From contig JAVXVG010000056.1 of the NCBI GenBank assembly GCA_032229975.1, positions 69,913 through 133,912 of the forward strand: a stretch of 64,000 nt of DNA. The letters are read 5' to 3'. This document shows, piece by piece, positions 44,038 through 52,998 of this stretch. A program made the translations under genes and the position numbers. This DNA is from JAIVGV01 sp032229975. Its GTDB lineage: Bacteria; Acidobacteriota; Blastocatellia; Pyrinomonadales; Pyrinomonadaceae. The number at the start of each line of letters is the position of its first letter. Positions within the stretch are counted from its first letter, which is position 1. The notes below the pieces were generated by a model. The model was not told the DNA's origin, ran no database searches, and saw only the letters and a list, made by a program, of their open reading frames with translations.

Positions 44038-44820
44038 ATGTCTCTCCGACGCTTCTACGCACCGGCCAAAAATTTCTCGGATGACGCGACGCGCGTCGCG
44101 CTCTCGCGCGAAGAGACTCGACACTTGTCGAGCGTGCTGCGACTCGTGGCAGGCGACGAAGTGCAAGTCTTCGATGGAGAGGGACGAGAGTTTTTGTGCG
44201 CGGTGATGGCAGATGATGATCGGGGGGCGGCGCGCGAGGCTGTGCTCGAAGTGCGGGGGCCGGTTGAGCCGCCGTGCGCCGAGTCGCCGCTTGAATTGAC
44301 GCTCGCGTGCGCGCTGTTGAAGGGTGAGAAGTTCGACGTGGTCGTGCAGAAGGCGACGGAGTTGGGCGTCGTGCGTGTCGTGCCGGTCGAGACGACGCGT
44401 GCTGATGTGAAACTTTCGCGCGGCGCGCGTGAGGCAGACTCGTCGAAGCGCGTCGAGCGTTGGCGACGCATCGCGCTCGAAGCGGCGAAGCAGACGGGCC
44501 GCGCGCGCGTGCCCGTGATCGATGCGCCGGAGGGTTTGGCGAACGTGCTGACGCGCGGAACAGAAATCGCGAGTCGGCGTCTAATCTTTGCAGAGCGCGG
44601 CGGACGCGGGCTCATAGAGACTTTTGCCGGATGGGGCGCGAAGCCTGCGCGCGTCGTTGCGTTGATCGGGCCCGAAGGTGGATGGGAGGACGCGGAGATC
44701 GAAAAGGCGAAAGAAGCGGGCTGGCAAGTCGTCACGCTCGGCGGCCGCATCTTGCGCGCGGAGACCGCAGGCGTGGTCGTCGCTGCGCTGCTACAACACA
44801 CGTGTGGCGATCTGGTGTGA
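44038..44820 (+). CDS. rsmE: 16S rRNA m3U1498 methyltransferase RsmE
   Basis: The 260-aa protein has the RsmE pattern: MSLRRFYAPAKNF, then a PUA-like N-terminus with HLSSVLRLVAGDEVQVFDG, GEKFDVVVQKATELGVVRVV, and the SPOUT knot IGPEGGWEDAEIEKAKEAG with LGGRILRAETAGVVV. It methylates U1498 of 16S rRNA. The start directly follows a heptad repeat with no Shine-Dalgarno. With era and prmA it forms a ribosome-linked group. Confidence 0.95.
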   Translation: MSLRRFYAPAKNFSDDATRVALSREETRHLSSVLRLVAGDEVQVFDGEGREFLCAVMADDDRGAAREAVLEVRGPVEPPCAESPLELTLACALLKGEKFDVVVQKATELGVVRVVPVETTRADVKLSRGAREADSSKRVERWRRIALEAAKQTGRARVPVIDAPEGLANVLTRGTEIASRRLIFAERGGRGLIETFAGWGAKPARVVALIGPEGGWEDAEIEKAKEAGWQVVTLGGRILRAETAGVVVAALLQHTCGDLV

Positions 44821-45000
44821 TTGCGTCGTTCACGAGTCGTTCATCACGCGCGAAAATTTTGACGAAACAACCCGCGCGGTAGCAGAATGAATCTGTAGGG
44901 CAAACGACGCGAAAAGGTAACGGGCGGGTCTCGCTCGCTTGATCGCGCGAAACTCTCCCTTTGATCGCAACGTGTCGCCGAAGAACCTCGAAGGAGCGTC

Positions 45001-45282
45001 GTGCGTATGGCTATGACGAAGGAGGACGCGACGAAGCGCGCGAAGGCTGATCTGGCCGCGCGGCTCGGCGTCAAAGAAGATGAGGTTGAAGAGGATTCGG
45101 TCGAGGATGCGGAGTTTCCGGATGCGTCGTTTGGCGCGGGCTCGCCGGGCGAAATGAGCGCGCAGATGATCACGCCGGGTTGGCGCATCCGTTTGCGCGC
45201 GCGCGGCGAAAGCTACGAGTATCGCGCGAACCGCAATCGAATGCGGCTCGTCAACTTTCGCGGCGCGAACCATCAGGTTTGA
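45001..45282 (+). CDS. Small acidic hypothetical protein
   Basis: The 93-aa protein starts at GTG 45001 with AAGGAG four bases before it; ATG 45007 is an alternative. It begins with a helix (TKRAKADLAARLGVKEDEVE). A segment EFPDASFGAGSPGEMSAQMI follows, with TPGWRIRLRARGESYEYRAN. That recalls a small domain often seen in secreted proteins ('WPDASLG...TPGYRI...YEY'); the likeness is from memory and should be treated as tentative. No signal peptide is seen. Function unknown. Confidence 0.65.
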   Translation: MRMAMTKEDATKRAKADLAARLGVKEDEVEEDSVEDAEFPDASFGAGSPGEMSAQMITPGWRIRLRARGESYEYRANRNRMRLVNFRGANHQV

Positions 45283-45324
45283 TCCGCAACGTGAGATCAA
45301 GGATTACAAGTCGAGGTGTGGTTA

Positions 45325-46770
45325 ATGAATCGTCAGAACCTCTTCAAACATTTGACGCTCGCGCTCGCGCTCGTCTTCCTCGCCGCCTTCGCCGGACAGA
45401 TTCATCGCGCGGGACGCGTGCGCGGCCAGCTCACCGTTGGTCGCCCCGTCCTCGTCGCCGAGCCGACCCAAGATCGGGATGAAGCATCTGACGCTGAGAC
45501 TGCGGACGATGCCGAAGTGATCGTGCGCTTCCGCCCCGGCACTTCAGATGAAGAGATCAACCGCATCACCGCGCGCTTGAACGACCGCGTCGAAGATCGT
45601 TTTGAGAACATTGACAACGAGGCGGTCATCGATGATCAGGATGGCCGCACGGCCGAACAAGTAGTCGACGAGTATCGTGCGCTCCCGCAAGTCGTCTATG
45701 CCGAACCGAACGCCGAGATCAACTTAGACCCGAACGAGGGCGAAGACATACCTGTATATAGAGGCGGAGACGATCCTCCAGTCGTCAAAGCTCCCGCGCC
45801 GAACGACCCGCTCTTCGAGGAGCAGTGGCCTTTGCTGAACACCGGACAGCGCAACGGCAAGGCGGGCGCGGACATCTGCGCGACGCGCGCTTGGACGAAG
45901 ACGACGGGCAGCAAGAAGGTCGTCGTCGCCGTCATCGACACGGGCGTCGATTATCGTCACACCGATCTCGCGGGCAACATCTGGACGCGCCCCGCGAGCC
46001 TCGCGCCCTACACAGACAAAGAGCTCGGCACGTTCGACGATCTGCACGGCTTCGATGCCGCAGACATGGACGGCGATCCGTTGGACGATAACGGTCATGG
46101 CACACACTGCGCCGGGATCATCGGGGCCGAAGGCGACAACAAAGAAGGTGTGTCGGGCGTCAACTGGCATGTTCAGATCATGCCTTTGAAATTCCTGCGC
46201 GCCAACGGCAGCGGCACGTTGCGCGATGCCATCGAGTGCATCGACTACTGTATCGCGCGCAAGCGCGACGGCGTCAACGTCCGCATCATCAGCGCGAGTT
46301 GGGGTTCGATGATAGGCTCGCGCGCGCTCGAAGACGCGATCAGGCGCGCGGGCGAAGAGGGCATCCTCTTCGTCGCCGCCGCCGGAAACTCTTCGACGAA
46401 CAACGACCGCCTGCCGCACTATCCTTCAAACTACGCGCAGCCGAACGTCGTCTCCGTCGCCGCGCTTGATCGCAGAGACCAACTCGCGCGCTTCTCGAAC
46501 TTCGGCGCGCGCTCGGTCAATATCGCCGCGCCCGGCGCGGAGATCATGAGCACTTGGCTCGGCAACGAATATGAGGAGCATTCGGGCACGTCGATGGCCG
46601 CGCCGGAAGTCGCCGGAGTCGCCGCGCTCATCCTCGCGGCCAACCCGAACATGTCAATGAAAGAGTTGCGCGAGCGTTTGCTCTCGTCGGTCGATAAACT
46701 CCCCGCGCTCGAAGGCAAGGTCTCGACCGGCGGACGACTCAACGCCGCGCGCGCCGTGCGCGCCGAGTGA
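45325..46770 (+). CDS. Secreted subtilisin-like serine protease (S8) with propeptide
   Basis: The 481-aa protein starts at ATG 45325 with GAGGTG upstream. A signal peptide (FKHLTLALALVFLAAFAGQI) is followed by an I9-like propeptide (AEVIVRFRPGTSDEEINRIT to VVYAEPNAEINL). The peptidase domain has the triad Asp in VVVAVIDTGVDYRHTDL, His in NGHGTHCAGIIGA and Ser in HSGTSMAAPEVAGVAAL. The oxyanion Asn is in FVAAAGNSS. It should be exported and self-processed. No C-terminal domain is attached. A strong terminator follows. Confidence 0.95.
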   Translation: MNRQNLFKHLTLALALVFLAAFAGQIHRAGRVRGQLTVGRPVLVAEPTQDRDEASDAETADDAEVIVRFRPGTSDEEINRITARLNDRVEDRFENIDNEAVIDDQDGRTAEQVVDEYRALPQVVYAEPNAEINLDPNEGEDIPVYRGGDDPPVVKAPAPNDPLFEEQWPLLNTGQRNGKAGADICATRAWTKTTGSKKVVVAVIDTGVDYRHTDLAGNIWTRPASLAPYTDKELGTFDDLHGFDAADMDGDPLDDNGHGTHCAGIIGAEGDNKEGVSGVNWHVQIMPLKFLRANGSGTLRDAIECIDYCIARKRDGVNVRIISASWGSMIGSRALEDAIRRAGEEGILFVAAAGNSSTNNDRLPHYPSNYAQPNVVSVAALDRRDQLARFSNFGARSVNIAAPGAEIMSTWLGNEYEEHSGTSMAAPEVAGVAALILAANPNMSMKELRERLLSSVDKLPALEGKVSTGGRLNAARAVRAE

Positions 46771-46804
46771 GACGAGAGAAAAACTTTTTGACGCAACCCA
46801 ACCG

Positions 46805-46848
46805 GCCCCGCGAGACTTGCCAACAGTCTCGCGGGGCTTGAAGTTTTT
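46805..46848 (+). terminator. Rho-independent terminator after the subtilase
   Basis: A 13-bp perfect stem GCCCCGCGAGACT with complement is followed by TTGAAGTTTTT. Confidence 0.9.
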
Positions 46849-46934
46849 CGCCACGCGCGAAACAATGCGTCAGCAAATTTATCAGCGACAGTTTTCTTCA
46901 ATACTCTGCGCTCACAATTTAACGGAGTGCTCAC

Positions 46935-47399
46935 GTGACTGAAGCCAACGACGATCTCCTATGCCGCGAGTTGAGCGCATCAATCGATAACATCACCATC
47001 GATTGGGCCCGCCGCGTCCAGCACGATCCTTACATGAAGTCCGACGACACGCTCTCGCTCCCGCAGATCATCGATCATGTCCCGCAGATACTCGAAGAGC
47101 TTTGCGCGCTGCTGCGCCGCGACTCCGAGCCCGACTTCCAGACCATTCGCGCGTCGAGCGAACACGGCTACGTGCGCGCCGCCGAAGGCTACTCGCTGAC
47201 AGACCTCTTGCGCGAGCTGGAACTTTTGCGCGACTGCGTCTTTAATTTCGTCGTCGAGACAGAGATCGCGCACAAAGTTGCGCGCGCCGAGACCATTCGC
47301 GCGTTGCGACTCGTCAACCACTACTTCGGCGAAGACATCCTCTTCGTCGTCGAACATTTTCTTGCGCGCGAGCGTTCGTCGAAACCGCAGCACGACTAA
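46935..47399 (+). CDS. RsbRD N-terminal-like helical protein
   Basis: The 154-aa protein starts at GTG 46935 with GGAG nine bases upstream. It is all helical and has the RsbRD-N style: ITIDWARRVQHDPYM, LSLPQIIDHVPQILEELCAL, then GYSLTDLLRELELLRDCVFN. In stressosome proteins and histidine kinases this module is the N-terminal sensor; here it stands alone without STAS or kinase domain. It could be a free sensor or antagonist in a partner-switching system. It ends 6 bp before the FGGY kinase. Confidence 0.7.
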   Translation: MTEANDDLLCRELSASIDNITIDWARRVQHDPYMKSDDTLSLPQIIDHVPQILEELCALLRRDSEPDFQTIRASSEHGYVRAAEGYSLTDLLRELELLRDCVFNFVVETEIAHKVARAETIRALRLVNHYFGEDILFVVEHFLARERSSKPQHD

Positions 47400-47405
47400 C
47401 CCGCG

Positions 47406-48935
47406 ATGAGCAGCGACGCACAGACAGACGATCAAACAAACGCGCGCGTCGCGACGCAGCCGCTCGTCTTCGCCATCGACATCGGAACTTCTTCTGCGCG
47501 CGCGGCCCTCTACGACGCAGCAGCGCGTGAACTCTTCGAGACCGACGCGCGCATCCTGCGCGAATTCCGCGCAACCGAAGACGGCGGCGCGGAGGACGAT
47601 GCCGATCATCTGTTTGCGGACGTGCTCCGCGTCATCGACGAAGCACACGCGCGCGCCGTCGCTCTCGATCTTAAAGTCGCGGCGGTGGCCGTCTCCTGCT
47701 TCATGCACAGTCTCGTGGGCGTCGATGCTGCGGGCGATGCCGTCACGCCTGTCTTCGGTTGGGCGGACATGCGCGCGGCATCTGAGGTCGATGCTTTACG
47801 CAAACAGTTCGACGAGAGCGCGACGCATGCGCGCACGGGCTGTCGCTTTCACGCGAGCTACTGGACGGCGAAGCTCACTTGGCTGCGTCGCACGCAAGGT
47901 GAGACGTTCACGCGCGCTGCGCGCTGGCTCTCATTCGGCGAATACCTCATGTCGAAACTTTGCGGCGCGAACGCGCAAGTCGCGAGCGTCTCGACGGCTT
48001 CGGGCACGGGGCTACTCGACGTTCATGCTTGCGTGTGGGACTTGGAGATCGTCGAAGGTCTCGGTCTCAAGTTGGAACAACTGCCGCGACTCGCGTCCGA
48101 CGAAGAGACGTTCACGCTCACGGATGAATACGCTGCGCGCTGGTCGCTGCTCGCTGCTCGTCCCGTCCTTCCGGTCTTCGGAGATGGCCCCGCGAACAAC
48201 GTCGGCGCGGGTTGCGTCACGCGTGAAGAGATCGCGTTGATGATCGGAACATCGGGCGCGATGCGCGTCGTCTTCGAGGGCCAGCCGCCCGCGCAACTGC
48301 CCTTGAGCCTCTGGTGCTATCGTCTGGATCGGCGTCGCGTCGCAATCGGCGGCGCACTCTCCGATGGCGGCGGCTTGTACGAGTGGATGCGCGAAACGCT
48401 CGTGCTCGCGCAGGACGACGAACAACTCGAACGCGAACTCGCCGCAATGCAAGCGGACGCGCACGGCCTGACCCTGCTGCCCTTCTGGGCCGGGGAGCGC
48501 AGCACGCACTGGGACGCACGCGCGCGCGGCGCGATCTTTGGGCTTCGCACGCACACGCGCCCCGCAGAGATCGTGCGCGCCGCGTTGGAAGCGGTCGCGC
48601 TCCGCTTCGCTGCGCTCGCAGACGATCTCGACGGGTTCGCGCCCGGCGCGAATCTCTATGCATCCGGCGGCGCGCTGCGCCACTCGCGCGCGTGGACGCA
48701 AGTAATCTGCGACGCCACGGGTCGCACTGTTAGACTCTCGCAAGCGCGCGAGGCTTCGAGTCGCGGCGTCGCGCTGCTCGCGCTTGAACACCTCGGCGCG
48801 GTAAAAAGTTTGACAGACGTGCACGCACCCGTTTATGAAACCTTCGAGCCCGACGCGGAGGCCCACGCGCGATACCGTGATGCGCTGGCGCGGCAAGAGT
48901 CGCTTTACGAATCAGTGATTGATCGTCTTCATTAA
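47406..48935 (+). CDS. FGGY-family carbohydrate kinase
   Basis: The 509-aa protein has the FGGY layout: N-terminal FAIDIGTSSARAALYDAAAR, middle DGPANNVGAGCV with IALMIGTSGAMRVV, and C-terminal ANLYASGGALRHSRAWTQVI, with LPFWAGERSTHWDARARGAI. Family members phosphorylate gluconate, xylulose, ribulose or glycerol. The adjacent transketolase and rpiB favour a pentose or gluconate substrate, most likely gluconokinase; this is inference from context. Confidence 0.88.
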   Translation: MSSDAQTDDQTNARVATQPLVFAIDIGTSSARAALYDAAARELFETDARILREFRATEDGGAEDDADHLFADVLRVIDEAHARAVALDLKVAAVAVSCFMHSLVGVDAAGDAVTPVFGWADMRAASEVDALRKQFDESATHARTGCRFHASYWTAKLTWLRRTQGETFTRAARWLSFGEYLMSKLCGANAQVASVSTASGTGLLDVHACVWDLEIVEGLGLKLEQLPRLASDEETFTLTDEYAARWSLLAARPVLPVFGDGPANNVGAGCVTREEIALMIGTSGAMRVVFEGQPPAQLPLSLWCYRLDRRRVAIGGALSDGGGLYEWMRETLVLAQDDEQLERELAAMQADAHGLTLLPFWAGERSTHWDARARGAIFGLRTHTRPAEIVRAALEAVALRFAALADDLDGFAPGANLYASGGALRHSRAWTQVICDATGRTVRLSQAREASSRGVALLALEHLGAVKSLTDVHAPVYETFEPDAEAHARYRDALARQESLYESVIDRLH

Positions 48936-48962
48936 GTCCGACATTAGAACCGAGGAGCACAG

Positions 48963-51008
48963 ATGAGCGCGTCAACGCAGCCGACATCTCCGAGCACTAA
49001 CACGGAACTCGAACAACTTTGCGTCAACACGATCCGCACGCTCGCGCTCGACGCCGTGCAGCGAGCCGAGTCGGGCCACCCCGGTTTGCCGCTCGGCATG
49101 GCTCCGTCGGCTTACGTTCTGTGGACGAAGTTTTTGCGCCATAACCCTAAGAACCCGAAATGGCAGAACCGCGACCGCTTTCTCTTGTCCGCCGGTCATG
49201 GCTCGATGCTCATCTATTCGCTGCTGCACCTGACGGGCTACGATCTGCCTCTGGAAGAGATCAAACGCTTCCGGCAGTTCGGCTCGAAGACGCCGGGTCA
49301 TCCCGAAAATGTTTTGACGCACGGCGTCGAGATCACGACTGGCCCACTTGGTCAGGGCTTCGCCAACGGCGTGGGGCTCGCGATGGGCGCAGCGCATCTC
49401 GCGGCGAAATTTAACAAGGATGGATTTCCGATCATCGATCACTTCATCTACGCCATCGTCTCTGACGGCGATCTGATGGAGGGCGTCGCAAGCGAAGCCG
49501 CCTCGCTCGCGGGCCACTTGAAACTCGGCAAGATGATCTATCTCTACGACGATAACCACGTCACCATCGAGGGCTTCACCTCGCTCGCCTTCTCCGAGAA
49601 CGTGCCGCAGAGATTCGAGGCTTACGGCTGGCACACTTCGACCGTCAAAGACGGAAACGATCTCGCCGCAATCGAGCAAGCGATCCGCGAAGCGCAGAGC
49701 GTCACAGATCGACCGTCGCTCATCTCCGTCAAGACGACCATCGGCTTCGGGATGCCCACGCAGGGCACGCGCAAGGCGCACAGCGATGCGCCGGGCGCGG
49801 AAGCTGTGCGCGCGACGAAGCGCGCGCTAGGTTGGGATGAGGACAAAGAATTTTTCATCCCCGAAGATGCGCTCAAACATTTTCGCGAGTCGCTTGAGCG
49901 CGGCGCGATGCAGGAACAGGAGTGGAACGAACTCGTCGAACGCTATGCACGCGCGAACGAGACCGAGGGACGCGCTTGGCAGACTTTGATGAAGGGCGAT
50001 CTGCCCGAAGGGTGGGAAGAGAAACTTCCGACCTTCGAGGGCGCGAAAGCGATGGCGACGCGCGCCGCTTCGGGCGAAGTGATCAACGCGCTCGCGCCCA
50101 TCATCCCCGCGCTCGTCGGCGGCTCGGCTGACTTGGGGCCCTCTAACAACACTGACATCAAAGACGGCGGCAGCTTCGAGGCGGACAACTACGCCGGTCG
50201 CATCTTTCACTTCGGCATACGCGAGCACGCGATGGGCGCGGCGTTGACGGGCATCAGTCTCAACGGCGGGCTCATCCCTTACGGCGGCACGTTCATGTGC
50301 TTCGCTGATTACATGAAGCCGGCCATCCGCCTCGCGTGTCTTTCGGAAGTGCAGGTCATCTATGTCTTCACGCACGACTCCATCGGACTCGGCGAAGATG
50401 GCCCTACGCATCAGCCCATCGAACAACTCGCGATGCTGCGCGCGATTCCACATCTCCACGTCATACGCCCCGCAGACCCTGCGGAAGTGAGCGAAGCGTG
50501 GCGCATCGCGATCCTCCGTCGCCATTCTCCGACCGCGCTCGTCCTCACGCGCCAGAAAGTGCCGACGCTTGATCGTAAAACTTACGCGCCCGCCGAAGGC
50601 TTGCGACGCGGCGCGTACACGCTCGTCGAAGCGACCGACGCGGCCAGTGCAAAGACAACGCCGCAACTCGTCATCATCGCCACCGGATCGGAAATCTCGC
50701 TCGCGCTCGAAGCGCGTGAACAGTTGCAGCGTGAAGGCACGCCCACGCGCGTCGTCTCGATGCCCTGCTGGGAATTGTTCGAGGAGCAGGACGCTGAGTA
50801 TCGCGAAGAGATTTTACCGCCTTCGATCAACGCGCGACTCAGCATCGAAGCGGGCGCGCGCATGGGTTGGGATCGCTACGTCGGCGCGCGCGGCGACTGC
50901 GTCTCGATTGATCGCTTCGGCGCATCCGCGCCCGGCGAAGTCGCGCTCAAGAACTTAGGCTTCAACGTCGAGAACGTCGTCGCACGCGCGAAGGCTCTCT
51001 TAACGTGA
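48963..51008 (+). CDS. tkt: Transketolase
   Basis: The 681-aa protein has normal transketolase length and motifs: QRAESGHPGLPLGMAP, GHGSMLIYSLLHLTGYDLPL, LGQGFANGVGLAMGA, the thiamine-diphosphate motif SDGDLMEGVASEAASLAGHL, and VFTHDSIGLGEDGPTHQPIE in the pyrimidine domain. It moves two-carbon units between sugar phosphates in the pentose phosphate pathway. The sequence CGAGGAGCAC precedes the ATG. FGGY kinase lies upstream and rpiB downstream. Confidence 0.97.
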   Translation: MSASTQPTSPSTNTELEQLCVNTIRTLALDAVQRAESGHPGLPLGMAPSAYVLWTKFLRHNPKNPKWQNRDRFLLSAGHGSMLIYSLLHLTGYDLPLEEIKRFRQFGSKTPGHPENVLTHGVEITTGPLGQGFANGVGLAMGAAHLAAKFNKDGFPIIDHFIYAIVSDGDLMEGVASEAASLAGHLKLGKMIYLYDDNHVTIEGFTSLAFSENVPQRFEAYGWHTSTVKDGNDLAAIEQAIREAQSVTDRPSLISVKTTIGFGMPTQGTRKAHSDAPGAEAVRATKRALGWDEDKEFFIPEDALKHFRESLERGAMQEQEWNELVERYARANETEGRAWQTLMKGDLPEGWEEKLPTFEGAKAMATRAASGEVINALAPIIPALVGGSADLGPSNNTDIKDGGSFEADNYAGRIFHFGIREHAMGAALTGISLNGGLIPYGGTFMCFADYMKPAIRLACLSEVQVIYVFTHDSIGLGEDGPTHQPIEQLAMLRAIPHLHVIRPADPAEVSEAWRIAILRRHSPTALVLTRQKVPTLDRKTYAPAEGLRRGAYTLVEATDAASAKTTPQLVIIATGSEISLALEAREQLQREGTPTRVVSMPCWELFEEQDAEYREEILPPSINARLSIEAGARMGWDRYVGARGDCVSIDRFGASAPGEVALKNLGFNVENVVARAKALLT

Positions 51009-51055
51009 TGACCTAATCCGGAAGATAGAACGAAGGAGCGAGGCTCAATCGTTTT

Positions 51056-51080
51056 GCTGAACGCTGATTGCTGATTGCTT
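51056..51080. repeat. Heptad repeat remnant, CTGATTG type
   Basis: CTGAACG CTGATTG CTGATTG CTTCTC leads straight into the rpiB ATG. Only one arm is evident. Confidence 0.6.
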
Positions 51081-51083
51081 CTC

Positions 51084-51542
51084 ATGCGAATCGCCATTGG
51101 AGCAGATCACGGGGGCCACCCGCTTAACGAGCGTGTCATCGCGGAGCTACGCGCGGCGGGCCACGAGATCGAAGACTTCGGCACGCACGACGGCACGCAG
51201 CCGGATGACTACCCGGACTACTCGCGACAGGTTGGCGAGGCGGTGCGCGACGGGCGCGCAGAGATCGGCATCGTCGTCTGCGGCAGCGGCGTCGGCGCGT
51301 CGGTCGCGGCGAACAAGCTGAAAGGTGTGCGTGCGGCGTTGTGCGGCGACACTTACTCGGCGCACCAATCGCGTGAGCACGACGACTGCAACGTGCTCTG
51401 CCTCGGCGCGCGCGTCGTCGGCTCGGAGTTGGCGATGGAGATCGTCCGCGCCTTCGTGGCCGCGCGCTTCACGGGTGAGGAACGTCACTGCCGCCGCCTC
51501 GCCAAAGTCCTCGACATCGAAAGACAGGAAACGATGAAGTAG
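51084..51542 (+). CDS. rpiB: Ribose-5-phosphate isomerase B
   Basis: The 152-aa protein starts at ATG 51084 (MRIAIGADHGGHPLNE). RpiB motifs are GIVVCGSGVGASVAANKLKG with the catalytic Cys, and HQSREHDDCNVLCLGARVVG. It interconverts ribose- and ribulose-5-phosphate, consistent with the transketolase upstream. A heptad-repeat remnant takes the place of a ribosome binding site. The last residues (ETMK) and the stop codon come from the next repeat block. Confidence 0.95.
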   Translation: MRIAIGADHGGHPLNERVIAELRAAGHEIEDFGTHDGTQPDDYPDYSRQVGEAVRDGRAEIGIVVCGSGVGASVAANKLKGVRAALCGDTYSAHQSREHDDCNVLCLGARVVGSELAMEIVRAFVAARFTGEERHCRRLAKVLDIERQETMK

Positions 51543-51663
51543 GAACATGAATGATGAACGGAAGACAAATCATCTTCTTCGCTTCATCACTTATCACTCG
51601 TATTTCATCGCTCCCATTTCACCGTCTTCACTTCATCATTCATCGCTCCTACTTCATCATTTA
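51530..51663. repeat. Heptad fold-back repeat, GATGAA/TTCATC type
   Basis: AACGATGAAGTAGGAACATG plus GAATGATGAACGG on the left faces many TTCATC steps (TTCATCA TTCATCG CTCCTAC TTCATCA). It spans the rpiB end and reaches the stop codon of the convergent kinase gene. Confidence 0.8.
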
Positions 51664-52746
51664 GATCACGACTCGCAGAGCGCGTGGCACGACGCAGAGT
51701 TCGAGCGGCGTCATGCCGCGCACGTCACCATCGGCTTCAACTGTGAGCGCGTCGGCTTTGGTCACGTGCTCGATGATGACTCGCGAGGCGCGCACGATTG
51801 AGACGCGCGGATTCGCGACGTGGCCGCCCGCGTGGATGCGCGTCATCTCGCGCGCGAGCATAGCGCGAGAGAGGCGTGACGCCGTGACCACATCGAGCAG
51901 TCCATCGTCAATGCGCGCTGTTGGCGAGAACATCATGCCGCCACCGGCGAAGCGACTGTTAACGACTGCGATCAGATTCGTCCTTAACTCGCGCGCGTCG
52001 CCGTCGTCAACACGCACGCGCACGCGTCTCTCTCGCCAACGCGCCAGCGCGGGCAGCGCAGCCAGCGCGAAGCGGCCCTCGCCTGATAACCCACGCGCGA
52101 GTCTTCCCTGCGCCGCCACGCGCGCGGCCACCTCCGCGCCGATGCCGAGCGTCACGGCATTCAAACAGAAGAAGGAGCGCGTGCCGCCATCAACCGATCC
52201 GCGCAGCACGTCCACACGTCGCGTCGTCTCTTCAGTTCGATTGATCTCTTCGACGAGTTCCGCATCTACACTTAGCTTCGAGTGCGCGTCCACTTCGGCG
52301 CGGCAGTGTGCGATGAGCCGCGCGATCCCGTGCGCGAGCGAGGCGCGGTGGCCTTCGAGAGCGCGTGCGAAGTCGTTGCCCGTGCCCGCAGGTAGGACGG
52401 CGAGCGCGGCTGCGTGGTTGATCGCGCGCACGACGACAGAGTTGCTCGCCTCTGGCCCTGACGTGCGATCAACGTCGCTCTTGATCACATTGCGTTCAGC
52501 TTCGTTCTCGATTGTAAAGAACCCGTTGACGACTTCGCCAAGCGTGCCATCGCCGCCGACGACGGCGAGCGTGCGATAGCCCGCCGCGAGCGCATCGCGC
52601 GCAGACGAACGTGCGTCGCCGAACTCGCGCGCTTCGTGTGCATCGAACGAGACGCCCGCGCCAAGGAGCGCGCGCCTGACCTCGATCCACGCCGCGCGCG
52701 CACGCGCCGCCGAGTGGTTCACGATCACGAAAGTCTCCGCGTTCAT
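51661..52746 (-). CDS. Diacylglycerol/lipid kinase family protein (YegS/DgkB-like)
   Basis: The 361-aa protein starts at ATG 52746 (MNAETFVIVNHSAARARAAW). The lipid-kinase catalytic domain shows VVGGDGTLGEVVNGFF and ALAVLPAGTGNDFARALEGH, and the C-terminal domain SRFAGGGMMFSPTARIDDGL and LTVEADGDVRGMTPLELCV. Such enzymes phosphorylate diacylglycerol or related lipids with ATP. About 50 residues (SDVDRTSGPEASN and a second polar stretch, ELVEEINRTEETTRR) are inserted relative to short members. It is convergent with rpiB. Confidence 0.9.
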   Translation of the reverse strand: MNAETFVIVNHSAARARAAWIEVRRALLGAGVSFDAHEAREFGDARSSARDALAAGYRTLAVVGGDGTLGEVVNGFFTIENEAERNVIKSDVDRTSGPEASNSVVVRAINHAAALAVLPAGTGNDFARALEGHRASLAHGIARLIAHCRAEVDAHSKLSVDAELVEEINRTEETTRRVDVLRGSVDGGTRSFFCLNAVTLGIGAEVAARVAAQGRLARGLSGEGRFALAALPALARWRERRVRVRVDDGDARELRTNLIAVVNSRFAGGGMMFSPTARIDDGLLDVVTASRLSRAMLAREMTRIHAGGHVANPRVSIVRASRVIIEHVTKADALTVEADGDVRGMTPLELCVVPRALRVVI

Positions 52747-52760
52747 CGCGCACACGTTAG

Positions 52761-52870
52761 CGTGTAAATCGTGAATCGTAAATCGTAAGGTCGTGAATCG
52801 TGAACCGTAAGTCGTGAATCGTAAATCGTGAATGATCGCTTGACGCAGCTCTCGTTTCGCAATTCATGAT
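52761..52870. repeat. Heptad repeat, GTAAATC/GTGAATC type
   Basis: GTAAATC GTGAATC, GTAAATC GTAAGGTC, GTGAATC GTGAACC, GTAAGTC GTGAATC and GTAAATC GTGAATG run in series. A possible short opposite arm is CGCAATTCATGATC at 52857. It lies between the divergent kinase and zinc-ribbon genes. Confidence 0.85.
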
Positions 52871-52998
52871 CTGTCAAGCTACGCGGTTTACCTGTCGCGG
52901 CTTGTGCCTGCTTGTCACTCTCTCCGCGTGTGTGCGATGATTTACTTTTACAGAAGGAGCGCGTGGGGCGTCTCCTGCCTGATGCGGGAGGTTTGATA

